NCBI GenBank assembly: GCA_030066685.1
Contig: JASJBF010000010.1
Span: 124,001 to 188,000, forward strand
Origin: Kiloniellales bacterium
Lineage (GTDB): Bacteria; Pseudomonadota; Alphaproteobacteria; Kiloniellales; JAKSBE01
Direction of reading: 5' to 3'
DNA length: 64,000 nucleotides
Program-made: the position numbers and the translations under genes
In this document: piece after piece, positions 34,898 to 43,362 of the stretch
Layout: every line of letters starts with the position of its first letter
Position numbering within the stretch: position 1 is the first letter of the stretch
The notes under the pieces: model-generated
Seen by the model: only the letters and a program-made list of their open reading frames with translations
Told to the model about the DNA's origin: nothing
Database searches by the model: none

Positions 34898-35846
34898 GGG
34901 TCATAAGCTCCTGCGGTTCTGGGAAGGGACTATTTTCGGCGAAGTCGAAGGCTTCGCGAATCTGTTCTTCGATGGCAACGTCAATGGCCTCGCGCTGGGA
35001 TTGTGGAACCATCCCGGCAAGCCAGGTCAGTTGGTCGTTGGCGATCCAGGAGTCGGCCTCGTCTCGGGAGCGATAGCCGGCGGCGAAGTCCTCGTTGGGG
35101 CCGACGTGTTCCTTCCAGCGGTAGGCATGGACTTCCAGGAAAGCAGGGCCGTTGCCCGAACGGACGTGCTCGACTGCCTTCGCCGCCGCTTCCCGGACGG
35201 AAAAAATTTCACCATCGGCCACGCGCTGGGCCTTCACGCCGAAGCTTTGCATCCGCTCGACCAAGGCATTCCTTGCCCAGCGCTTCGAAAGCGGCTCGTG
35301 GATCGCATAGAAGTTGTTCTCACAGACAAAAAGGACCGGCAATCCGTGCAACGAGGCAAAATTGACCGTTTCGTAAAAGCAACCTTCCTCCGTCGCACCG
35401 TCGCCGAAGAAACAGACCGCGATCCGGTCCCCGCCTAGGCGCTTCAGGGCGAGCGCGACGCCCGCTGTGTGCGGTATGTGCGTGGCGACGACCGCTGAGG
35501 CCCCGAGGACGTTGTTGTCGGCAGCAATCAAGTGCATCGACCCGCCCTTGCCGCCGGCGCAGCCGCCGGACTTGCCGTACAGCTCCGCAATCATGCGCTT
35601 GAGCGAGCCGCCCCGCGCCAGGTAGACGGCATGGCCGCGATAGGAGCCGCCGCAGACGTCGTCCGCCCGTAGGACATCGCTCACTGCCACGGTCACGAAC
35701 TCCTGCCCGATCGAAAGGTGAACAGGGGACTTGATGTCGTCGCTTGGATAGACCCGAGCGATCTCCTCTTCAACCCGCCGAATGTAGCGGAGCATTTGAT
35801 ACAGGCGGATTGCCAAGCCTTCGCAAGACCCCTGCTTGGTTTCCAC
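34881..35846 (-). CDS. TPP-dependent alpha-keto acid dehydrogenase E1 alpha-like subunit
   Basis: A 321-residue E1 alpha subunit starting at GTG 35846 behind GGAGG at ideal spacing; a frame to 35900 exists but lacks such a site. The TPP/Mg motif is FFGDGATEEGCFYETVNFAS ending at CENNFYAIHEP. The substrate-channel region GSMHLIAADNNVLGASAVV and SYRGHAVYLARGGSLKRMI are typical. It is the first gene of the operon E1alpha-E1beta-ColD-like-SDR-Fcl-like. Cofactor binding can be read from the motif; the acceptor is unknown. Confidence 0.87.
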   Translation of the reverse strand: METKQGSCEGLAIRLYQMLRYIRRVEEEIARVYPSDDIKSPVHLSIGQEFVTVAVSDVLRADDVCGGSYRGHAVYLARGGSLKRMIAELYGKSGGCAGGKGGSMHLIAADNNVLGASAVVATHIPHTAGVALALKRLGGDRIAVCFFGDGATEEGCFYETVNFASLHGLPVLFVCENNFYAIHEPLSKRWARNALVERMQSFGVKAQRVADGEIFSVREAAAKAVEHVRSGNGPAFLEVHAYRWKEHVGPNEDFAAGYRSRDEADSWIANDQLTWLAGMVPQSQREAIDVAIEEQIREAFDFAENSPFPEPQELMTHVFAE

Positions 35847-36200
35847 GTTTATTACCTCCGTTTTCGCAATAACAGTGATGACGATTTTCGATATCGGCAC
35901 TGCCCTTGTGTCATCTGCTCGTAGTCAAGTACCTTGGAAGACGGAAGGACGGGCGATCGTGAGGACATACGAGGAAACCTCACGACGCGCAATATCAGAT
36001 CAAAGCCCGGCGCCGCCGATCTCACATTCTCACTCGGAATGCCGCACGCCACACCGAAAACACAGTTCGCCGCCTAGATGAGCCTGGATTGACGAAAATT
36101 CATCGAGTTCTCACGGGGGGTATGGAATTTTGGTCAAGGCTGGCTAGACTGCTGCCTCGCCAGCCCACGCTACGAGAGAACAATTGGAGTGATTTCCAGC
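35847..36200. other. Divergent intergenic region inside the sugar cluster
   Basis: A 354-base gap between the E1alpha operon and the radical SAM operon. It must hold both promoters, but I find no -35/-10 pair with good spacing on either strand. TTGACG at 36089 and TTGACT on the opposite strand near 35930 lack good partners. There is no hairpin-plus-T-tract and no gene. Confidence 0.4.
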
Positions 36201-37712
36201 ATGCCAGAACCGCTTGATCTCATTTTGATCAATCCCGGTGGTCGAGAGAAGATCTATCAAGACCTTGGCGCAGATTTGACGGCGGTCGAACCCCCCTTGT
36301 GGTGCCGGTTGATCGGCGGGTACGTGCGGGATCGCGACTACAGCATCGAAATCCTCGATTCCGAGGCGCTGAACCTGGGGGCGGAGAAGATTGCCGAAAT
36401 CGTCGTGCAGAAACAACCGCGTCTTGTTGGGCTGGTCGTGTTCGGTCACCAGCCCTCGGCCTCGACTCAGCAGATGGTGGGCGCGCGTGACGCATGCCAG
36501 GCGATAAAACAGTGGGACGCCGAGCTGCCGGTCGTCATCGTCGGTGGCCATGTCTCTGCTCTGCCTGAGAAGACGCTGCGTGAAGAGCCGGTGGATTTCG
36601 CCTGCAAAGGCGAAGGTCCGGTCACCATCGTGCAGCTCTTGGAGATGCTGGGAAAGCCCGCGGAGCAGCGGGAGTTGACGAAGGTCGCCGGGTTGGTATG
36701 GCACGACACCGAAAATGACAAGGTGGTCATCAACCCGCCTGCGCCCCTAATCACGGACCTGGACACCGATCTTCACGGCCAGGCTTGGGATTTGCTGCCG
36801 ATGGAGCTCTATCGCGCGCACAACTGGCAATGCTTCGACGACTTGTCGCGCCGCAAGCCGTACGCCTCGATATATACTTCGCTTGGCTGCCCCTACAAAT
36901 GCACCTTCTGTTGCATCAACGCTCCGTTCGATATCAACCGGTATCGCATGCGCAGCCCACAAGCGGTGATCGCCGAGATCGATCATCTTCACGCCACCTA
37001 TGGGGTGAAAACCTTCAAGATCATAGATGAGATGTTCGTGCTCAATCATCGGCACGTGAAGGCGATCTGCGAAGGTCTTGCGGCGAAGCCCTATGCGAGG
37101 GAGCTGAACATCTGGGCCTATGCGCGCGTGGACACCGTCAAGGAGAGCATGCTCGACCTACTGCGGTCGGCCGGTATCCGCTGGCTGGCGCTGGGGATAG
37201 AATCTGGGTCTGCGCATGTGCGGGACGGCGCCGAAAAGTCGTTCGCGCAGGACGAGATTCGCGACATTGTCCGCAAGATTCAAATGCACGACATTGCCGT
37301 TATCGGGAACTACATCTTCGGTCTTCCCGACGACGATCTGAAGAGCATGCGCGAGACCCTGGACTTGGCCAAAGAGCTAAACTGCGAGTTCGCCAATTTT
37401 TATTCCGCGATGGCCTATCCGGGGTCGCCACTCTACGCGATGGCGGTTCAGCACGGATGGGAGCTGCCGGATTCATGGAGCGGATTCTCGCAGCATTCCT
37501 ACGACTGTAAGCCTTTGCCGACAGAAAAGATCTCGTCCGTCGAGGTGCTCGAGTTTCGCGACAAGGCGTTCCACGAGTATTTCAGAAGCACGCGATACTT
37601 GGAAATGATCACCCAGAAGTTTGGCCACGGGGTACGGGACCATCTGGAGATCATGTCGAGGACCAAGCTGCGTCGAAAGCTGGTGGAGGAGATGGCCCAA
37701 GAGGCGGTCTGA
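36201..37712 (+). CDS. B12-binding domain radical SAM protein
   Basis: A 503-residue protein. Residues about 5-140 form a B12-binding-like Rossmann domain (LILINPGGREKIYQDL; VGLVVFGHQPSASTQQM; VVIVGGHVSALPEKTL). The radical SAM barrel begins at SLGCPYKCTFCCINAPFD, whose CxxxCxxC binds the 4Fe-4S cluster, with LALGIESGSAHVRDGAEKSF and IGNYIFGLPDDDLKSM downstream. Relatives methylate or rearrange unactivated carbons. In this cluster a sugar or lipid carrier is the probable substrate (inference). ATG 36201 is preceded by GGAG; GTG 36189 is an alternative. It heads an operon with hddC and hddA. Confidence 0.85.
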   Translation: MPEPLDLILINPGGREKIYQDLGADLTAVEPPLWCRLIGGYVRDRDYSIEILDSEALNLGAEKIAEIVVQKQPRLVGLVVFGHQPSASTQQMVGARDACQAIKQWDAELPVVIVGGHVSALPEKTLREEPVDFACKGEGPVTIVQLLEMLGKPAEQRELTKVAGLVWHDTENDKVVINPPAPLITDLDTDLHGQAWDLLPMELYRAHNWQCFDDLSRRKPYASIYTSLGCPYKCTFCCINAPFDINRYRMRSPQAVIAEIDHLHATYGVKTFKIIDEMFVLNHRHVKAICEGLAAKPYARELNIWAYARVDTVKESMLDLLRSAGIRWLALGIESGSAHVRDGAEKSFAQDEIRDIVRKIQMHDIAVIGNYIFGLPDDDLKSMRETLDLAKELNCEFANFYSAMAYPGSPLYAMAVQHGWELPDSWSGFSQHSYDCKPLPTEKISSVEVLEFRDKAFHEYFRSTRYLEMITQKFGHGVRDHLEIMSRTKLRRKLVEEMAQEAV

Positions 37713-37730
37713 AGAACAAGGGGGATTCAT

Positions 37731-38441
37731 TTGCAGGCCCGACTCGATGAGATATCGATAGCAATTCTGGCTGGTGGACTGGGAACGCGCTTGCGTTCCC
37801 TTTTGCCGGACCGGCCGAAGGTGCTGGCGCCGATTGGAACGGGTCTGTTCATCGATGTGCTGCTGGACTGGCTCGAGGCCCAAGGAGCTAAACGCGTGGT
37901 GTTTCTCTTGGGCCACCGCGCCGAGCAGGTGACGAGCCATTTGTCGGCCGCGTCGCGGCCCGCACTGACCATTGAAACGGTTGTTGAGCCCCAGCCGCTG
38001 GGCACCGCGGGTGCTGTGACCTTCGGCCGGGCACAGCTTGGTGCGCCGGTGATCGTCATGAATGGCGACACCTTCGTGGACTGCGACCTCAAGGCGTTTG
38101 CCGCCGCGGCGCTGTCCGATCCGGCCCCCGCCTCGCTTGTTGCCGTCGACCAGGAGGATACCTCGAGGTACGGGCGGATCGAGGTGCGGGACGGTCGGCT
38201 GGTCGGGTTTCAGGAAAAGCCGGATGGGCGGCCCGGTCTGGTCAACGCCGGCATCTACTTCCTGAAGCAGCCAGCGCTGAAATCCATTCACGAAATCGAA
38301 TCAGGCTCGATCGAGCGCGACTTCTTCGCACGCCTGCCCAAGCGGACCGTGATGGTGTGGCAAACGCACGGACGATTCATCGATATCGGGACCCCCGATA
38401 GCCTGCTCGCCGCGGGCGAAGTTCTCCAGTCTGCCTGTTGA
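37731..38441 (+). CDS. hddC: D-glycero-alpha-D-manno-heptose 1-phosphate guanylyltransferase-like nucleotidyltransferase
   Basis: A 236-residue sugar-phosphate nucleotidyltransferase. The phosphate loop is AILAGGLGTRLRSLLPDRPK, with the metal-binding VIVMNGDTFVDCDL, FQEKPDGRPGLVNAGIYFL and the terminal FIDIGTPDSLLAAGEVL. Short length and lack of a C-terminal beta-helix fit HddC. The TTG start (37731) has AAGGGGG upstream. Gene order rSAM-hddC-hddA, with gmhA/gmhB in the same island, supports GDP-heptose as product; a mannose-1-phosphate specificity cannot be excluded from sequence alone. Confidence 0.82.
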   Translation: MQARLDEISIAILAGGLGTRLRSLLPDRPKVLAPIGTGLFIDVLLDWLEAQGAKRVVFLLGHRAEQVTSHLSAASRPALTIETVVEPQPLGTAGAVTFGRAQLGAPVIVMNGDTFVDCDLKAFAAAALSDPAPASLVAVDQEDTSRYGRIEVRDGRLVGFQEKPDGRPGLVNAGIYFLKQPALKSIHEIESGSIERDFFARLPKRTVMVWQTHGRFIDIGTPDSLLAAGEVLQSAC

Positions 38442-38490
38442 TAACACCGGCCCGCATCCGAAGTGCAGGCCCAAGTTGGAGTTGTTGTCG

Positions 38491-39492
38491 TTGATTATTA
38501 GTCGGACACCGTTTCGCATTTCTCTCTTCGGTGGTGGAACGGACTATCCAGAGTGGTACCGGGAGCACGGCGGTGCGGTTTTCGGCACGACCATAGACAA
38601 GTATTGCTACATAAGTGCTCGTCGCCTGCCGCCGTTTTTTTCCCACAAGCATCGTTTGGTTTATTCCAAAGTCGAGACCGTCACGGATATCCAGGAGATC
38701 CAGCATCCGGCGATCCGCGGCGTGCTCGGGGACCTGGAGATCGACGACGGATTGGAGATCCATCACGACGGCGATCTACCGGCGCGCTCGGGCCTCGGGT
38801 CGAGTTCGTCCTTCACCGTCGGTCTGATCAATGCGTTGCGAGCGCTCGAAGGGCGCATGTCGTCCGCCAGGTTTCTGGCGGAACAGGCGATCCGCATCGA
38901 GCGAGATGTGCTGAGGGAAAACGTCGGGGCGCAGGATCAGATCTGGGCCGCCTTTGGTGGGATCAACAAAATCGAGTTCTTGTCCGACGGAACATTCACG
39001 GTCACACCCACGGTAATGTCGTGCGAACGACGCACCGATCTCCAATCGTGCATGATGTTGTTCTTTACCGGCTTTACCCGCCACGCATCGGAAATCGCCG
39101 CAAAGACGATCTCCAACATCCATCAGCGGCAGCATCAGCTGCGGGCCATGCTGAGTATGGTCGACGATGCGGTCGCGGTCCTGCAGAACGAGCACGGCGA
39201 CGTCCGGGATATCGGTGCCATGCTGCACGACAGCTGGCGTTTGAAGCAGGAACTCGCCGACAATATCTGCCCTGCTTACATCGAAAGCATCTACGAAGCT
39301 GGCAAGGCAGCCGGCGCACTTGGAGGCAAGATTTTGGGCGCCGGAGGCGGTGGCTTTATGCTCTTCTTCGTCCCGCCGGAGAAGCAAAAAGGCGTGCGGG
39401 AAGCCTTGAAGAAACTGATTAGCGTCAAAATCACGATTGGCAGTTCAGGCAGCACGATCGCTGTTTACGAGCCTGACCTCGGACAGGGCTGA
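38491..39492 (+). CDS. hddA: D-glycero-alpha-D-manno-heptose 7-phosphate kinase-like GHMP kinase
   Basis: GHMP kinase of 333 residues that would phosphorylate heptose 7-phosphate at C1. I start at TTG 38491: a GGAG lies 9 bases upstream and the protein then begins IISRTPFRISLFGGGTDYPE, the usual N-terminus of HddA. The ATP loop is DLPARSGLGSSSSFTVGLIN, and the C-terminal GHMP motif is GGKILGAGGGGFMLFFVP. It is last in the rSAM-hddC-hddA operon. Together with gmhA, gmhB and hddC it completes the GDP-manno-heptose set. Confidence 0.88.
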   Translation: MIISRTPFRISLFGGGTDYPEWYREHGGAVFGTTIDKYCYISARRLPPFFSHKHRLVYSKVETVTDIQEIQHPAIRGVLGDLEIDDGLEIHHDGDLPARSGLGSSSSFTVGLINALRALEGRMSSARFLAEQAIRIERDVLRENVGAQDQIWAAFGGINKIEFLSDGTFTVTPTVMSCERRTDLQSCMMLFFTGFTRHASEIAAKTISNIHQRQHQLRAMLSMVDDAVAVLQNEHGDVRDIGAMLHDSWRLKQELADNICPAYIESIYEAGKAAGALGGKILGAGGGGFMLFFVPPEKQKGVREALKKLISVKITIGSSGSTIAVYEPDLGQG

Positions 39493-39539
39493 TGCGATGA
39501 GGCCCGATCCGCGACAAACCGACGTAAAGCGGCCCGAGC

Positions 39540-40583
39540 TCAGCGCTTTCTTGACTGGGCACTGAGGCTACGCACCGTTCCAGACTCACTCTGTACATTT
39601 TTTTTCTTCTTGGATAAGACACTTTTTACAATGTAATTCGGTCTCTTTTTGACCTCGTGAAATATCACATTAATGTACAAGCCGATGAATCCCAGCACGA
39701 TCAACTGGACGCCGCCGAGAAGCAGCATCGTCGCCATGATGGCCGGCCAACCTGGTTCGTGCCAGCCGAAAAGCTTTTGGACCAGAACCGCCATCAGGTA
39801 GATCGCGGCTAGTCCGGCGATGAAAAACCCCGCAAAAAGCGCGAGCTTCAGCGGCGCATCGGAGAACGAGATCAAGGCACGATCCAGGTAGCCGTAGATA
39901 ACCCGCTTGGACAGAACCGAAAACTTCGTGCTTGCTCGGCCGTCGAACCTTGGGTCGCGGTCGTAGTATACCTGCACCTGCTTGAATCCGACCCAACTGA
40001 CCAGCCCTCGAAGGTAAGGCAACTTCTCTTCGCATCGGAGGACCTCGTCGACAACCCGTCGCGACAGGAGTTTGAAATCACCTGAGTCGACCGGAAGATC
40101 GGTATTCGAAATGCGGTTGATAAATCGATAGCCGACCTTGGTCAGCAGCATCTTCAAGGGATGCTCGCCGGAACGCGTGCGCCGGGTCGTGTAAACCACC
40201 TCCGCGTCCGGGTCCGTCCGCCATCGCTCAAGGAGAGTTGGAATAAGCTCCGGCGGATCCTGAAGATCCGAATCCATATAGATGACGACGTCACCCGTCG
40301 ATTGGGCGAAACCGGCGTAGACACACTCGGAGACCCCAAAATTGCGAGACATACTTATCAAGACGATATCGCCATGCCGCTCTATCTCGCGGTTGAGGAG
40401 TTCCTCCGAATTGTCAGTCGAGGCGTCGTTGACAAAAACCAGCTCGTACCCGGAAATCTGGTCGCGTACACCCGCGAAGGTCTGCCGCAGCCGAGAGAGA
40501 AGCTCCGGGATGACCGCCTCTTCATTGTAAAACGACAGGACAACGGACACGAAAGGCCGGCTGCGAGCTTCGCCGACTGACAT
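39540..40583 (-). CDS. Membrane-anchored GT2 glycosyltransferase (DPM1/GtrB-like)
   Basis: A 347-residue protein. The GT-A domain (about 10-235) has VSVVLSFYNEEAVIPELL, LVFVNDASTDNSEELL, the metal-binding IYMDSDLQDPPELIPTL and NRISNTDLPVDSGDFKLLSR. Two transmembrane helices (about 245-270 and 280-310) follow and the tail is Lys-rich. This is the layout of polyprenyl-phosphate glycosyltransferases such as GtrB, which load a sugar on undecaprenyl phosphate. An AGGAGAAAGG precedes the ATG. It is downstream of the VTT gene and may build the island's glycan. Confidence 0.87.
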   Translation of the reverse strand: MSVGEARSRPFVSVVLSFYNEEAVIPELLSRLRQTFAGVRDQISGYELVFVNDASTDNSEELLNREIERHGDIVLISMSRNFGVSECVYAGFAQSTGDVVIYMDSDLQDPPELIPTLLERWRTDPDAEVVYTTRRTRSGEHPLKMLLTKVGYRFINRISNTDLPVDSGDFKLLSRRVVDEVLRCEEKLPYLRGLVSWVGFKQVQVYYDRDPRFDGRASTKFSVLSKRVIYGYLDRALISFSDAPLKLALFAGFFIAGLAAIYLMAVLVQKLFGWHEPGWPAIMATMLLLGGVQLIVLGFIGLYINVIFHEVKKRPNYIVKSVLSKKKKNVQSESGTVRSLSAQSRKR

Positions 40584-40595
40584 TGAACCTTTCTC

Positions 40596-41222
40596 CTAGT
40601 TTTGCTTTTTGATCTCGTCCACGCGATCTGCCTGGATATGTCGCCGTAGGAAAAGCCAGACGCCCAAGGCCAGGGTCGAGACGAGCATTAAGTAGATGAT
40701 TGGCTCTCGAACGTCGTGCAGGAAAATCACATCCTTGGCCGCAGCGCCTGAGGCGACCAGGGCGGTTTGCAGTGGCAGCGTGGAAAGAAAGGTCGTGAAC
40801 GTGAAAGTGCTGCACCGCATGCCCGAAAAACCGAAAGCGTATCCTGCGCTCGACGCGGGAACGAAGGGATTGCCCTGCACAATCACGACGGCCGCCCAAC
40901 CGGTGCCGACAATGCGTCCCAGAGCCGCGCTCGATTTCCGAACGAACGTGCTGTTGCTCAATATACGTCCGGCTCTACCGGCGCCGACCAACCGCCCGAT
41001 CAGGAATGTCAACGCGGCGGCCGTCAAGGCGGTTAGAGACGATATGGCTAGCCCAGGCCAGAGACCCCAGGCGGCTCCGGCGACGAAGGTAAATGGCGAA
41101 CAAGGCAGAAATAGCAACGCCGCCGATACATGCAGAACCAAATAAACAGCTACGGCCAAATAAATCTCTTCACTTGCGAGGGCCAATACGATCTGGGCGG
41201 GTTCCAAGATATAGTCGAACAT
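40596..41222 (-). CDS. VTT-domain (TVP38/TMEM64-like) membrane protein
   Basis: A 208-residue protein with about six hydrophobic segments. The VTT/SNARE-associated signature is seen as LPCSPFTFVAGAAWGLWPG, ALTFLIGRLVG and VVIVQGNPFVPASSAGYAFG. Related proteins act as lipid scramblases or in undecaprenyl-phosphate recycling, which suits a glycan locus, but the role here is not proven. The GT2 gene starts 12 bases after its stop, so they are cotranscribed. Confidence 0.82.
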   Translation of the reverse strand: MFDYILEPAQIVLALASEEIYLAVAVYLVLHVSAALLFLPCSPFTFVAGAAWGLWPGLAISSLTALTAAALTFLIGRLVGAGRAGRILSNSTFVRKSSAALGRIVGTGWAAVVIVQGNPFVPASSAGYAFGFSGMRCSTFTFTTFLSTLPLQTALVASGAAAKDVIFLHDVREPIIYLMLVSTLALGVWLFLRRHIQADRVDEIKKQN

Positions 41223-41424
41223 TAAGCCAATACCTCAGGCCGCAGTGCGGGGAACGGACAAAACTGGCGCCGTTTCCGCAAGGTTGGCCTCTTCCAGTAA
41301 TCTGTTTATCGCTTTCCCAGTCAGTACACGGTGCCGGCGCTCCTCTGGCAGCAGGAGCGATGCGCCCGACGCATGCTCTCAGTTACCGTATCCTTACTGC
41401 TGGCGCAAGGGATCTGCCTTGACA

Positions 41425-43212
41425 TCATCTGAGGGAATACAACTTGTACGAATCGCCTTCCGCGATCGGCTGCTTGAGAGCCAGCACCCAATCCGGTGGA
41501 ACCATGACAGCGTCAACTCCGAACTCGTTTGCGACGTGGACCCACTCAGCGGCAGTTCGCGCTTCCCAAACTTGCTTGAACGCGCTTTTCACGATCGCCC
41601 CCCTGTAACGTGTCGCCACGGGCGGATTCTCAAAACTGACGCCGTAAGCGATCGAAATTATGCGGCGCATTTCGCTCGCAGCCCAGGGTATGTAGGGAAG
41701 CGAGTTGGTGGCTGTCGGATCTATGAGCGCAGGCAAGGCACACAGGCGTTGTGAAATGGCAAATTGCCTGTAAGAAGCGACGAGAACCAGGCCCTTCAAT
41801 TCAACGTCCCTGCATTCGTTCGTATCACCATATGATGCCGCTCTTTCAAATCCGATATATGAAAGCGCCGTAAGCGAGACGGTACCGGCGAAAAAAGCCA
41901 CTGCGATGACGACGTTTGTTGCGCGAACAAACAGCCTGCTTCGCGGTCTTGGCCGCTGAGTAAATCGGGCTGCAGAAACCAAGAGAATCACGAACACAAA
42001 AATCCAAAACAGCATGATTTCATGGTTCCTAACTTCAATGTACAGGCCTAGCACGAAAGAGTACATAAGTAATGTTATCAGAGCGAAGCTAGCGGAACGG
42101 TTTTGGCACATTCTGCGGAAGCTAAATCGAAACAGAGTTCCGATAAAGAAAACCTGCACGAAAAACACATTGAACATCATAAATCGACCAGGGATGGCTC
42201 GAACCATAATCTCGCTTGCAGCGCCCAAATCGCTATGGCTGATGATGTACGGCAAGGGGCTAAGAACGACGGCGAAAGACAAGGCAAGAGTAATGCTGGA
42301 GCCATGGTAAAGGCCTTGAGTTTCTTTGAGTACATGCAGCCATAGCATCATTGCTCCGCAAATAAATGCGCTGATGATAGGCAAAATTTTGAAGTCGATG
42401 TTTCTGTGATGTCCCCAGAATTGCGACCAGATCAGGAATGCATGATCGTCGGCCGAGAATTCAGACTTTGTGGTGAAGACAAAGTGATCCACCAAATAGC
42501 TGCCAAAAAGAAACAAAGTTCCTAATGATAGACCTCTTAGAATTGCCGAACATTTTTCTCTTCTTTCCTTGAGGAGCAAAAAGGCCGCTATAAAAGCAAC
42601 GATTATAACTGTCCATAAGCCAAGAATTAAATGTATACAGGTCGTCAGCACTGCGAGGAAGCCCGTGGATCTGAAATAGCCCACAGCCGCAACCCCAAGC
42701 GTTAAAATTGCGAATGATGAACCGAGCCAACTTAAATGTTCGCTGCCGATATACTGAGTTGGATAGTCAGATTCGAAAATACTAAAGAAGCCATCGCGTG
42801 CAATCAGCGGCGCCAGCAAAACGGCAAGTAGCCCGTTCTTGGAAATCGAATAGAGCAGTAAAGCCAGTCCCGCTACCATTGCTGCGCCCGCCGCCGCGGA
42901 AATCGCAGCGGACATCTGACCGTGACCTAATCCAAGTGAATATCCTAGATACCCAATTTGGTGGATCAGGCTCCAAGAGTTGGTGGCCCACTCGACTGCG
43001 TATGAATTTGATGGAAAAGAATCGCGTGACAAAAATATATAGGGCACGTCGAGTGGCCGGAGCGCAACGGCGCGCAAGAATCCCCAAACCGCTCCACAGT
43101 AGAGCGATATCAGAAAGACAGTTTCAACGTCTATTTTTTTAGAAATCAAATACAGGAAAACATTTGGGGTGCGTAAAAATCTTGAGAATATTTCATACGA
43201 GGGAAGATTCAT
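41425..43212 (-). CDS. Large polytopic membrane protein of unknown function
   Basis: About 595 residues starting at ATG 43212 with MNLPSYEIFSRFLRTPN; a frame back to 43299 lacks a good start signal. It has ten to twelve hydrophobic segments up to about residue 460. A soluble, probably periplasmic C-terminal domain of about 130 residues follows, containing CRDVELKGLVLVASYRQF, TNSLPYIPWAASEMRR and HVANEFGVDAVMVPPDW. The build recalls DUF6311/Wzy-like or GT-C transferases, but I recognise no family motif. This is the most AT-rich gene of the window, pointing to separate, recent acquisition. Confidence 0.72.
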   Translation of the reverse strand: MNLPSYEIFSRFLRTPNVFLYLISKKIDVETVFLISLYCGAVWGFLRAVALRPLDVPYIFLSRDSFPSNSYAVEWATNSWSLIHQIGYLGYSLGLGHGQMSAAISAAAGAAMVAGLALLLYSISKNGLLAVLLAPLIARDGFFSIFESDYPTQYIGSEHLSWLGSSFAILTLGVAAVGYFRSTGFLAVLTTCIHLILGLWTVIIVAFIAAFLLLKERREKCSAILRGLSLGTLFLFGSYLVDHFVFTTKSEFSADDHAFLIWSQFWGHHRNIDFKILPIISAFICGAMMLWLHVLKETQGLYHGSSITLALSFAVVLSPLPYIISHSDLGAASEIMVRAIPGRFMMFNVFFVQVFFIGTLFRFSFRRMCQNRSASFALITLLMYSFVLGLYIEVRNHEIMLFWIFVFVILLVSAARFTQRPRPRSRLFVRATNVVIAVAFFAGTVSLTALSYIGFERAASYGDTNECRDVELKGLVLVASYRQFAISQRLCALPALIDPTATNSLPYIPWAASEMRRIISIAYGVSFENPPVATRYRGAIVKSAFKQVWEARTAAEWVHVANEFGVDAVMVPPDWVLALKQPIAEGDSYKLYSLR

Positions 43213-43259
43213 TGCATTCTCGCGGAAGTTTGCACTTGGAGATTTCGCGGTCGTCAGAT

Positions 43260-43320
43260 TGTACAGACAGGGTGTACAGATGCGGTAACCGCCTGACAAT
43301 CGCCGCTTTTAGCGGGGCGT
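43260..43320. other. Palindrome-rich right-border segment of the island
   Basis: Holds a direct repeat TGTACAGA (43260-43267 and 43273-43280), a perfect GCGGT-A-ACCGC palindrome (43282-43292) and a hairpin CCGCT-TTT-AGCGG (43303-43315). It lies exactly where base composition jumps back to backbone level. No copy of the tRNA 3' end is found here. Confidence 0.45.
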
Positions 43321-43362
43321 AATAGGCCGCCTTGGTATTCGGTTGGCAATTGTCAGAGCGAT

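Noticed and set aside
38476-38490. Upstream TTG start for hddA
   Set aside because: The ribosome site GGAG lies inside this extension, and the family N-terminus begins at the TTG at 38491.
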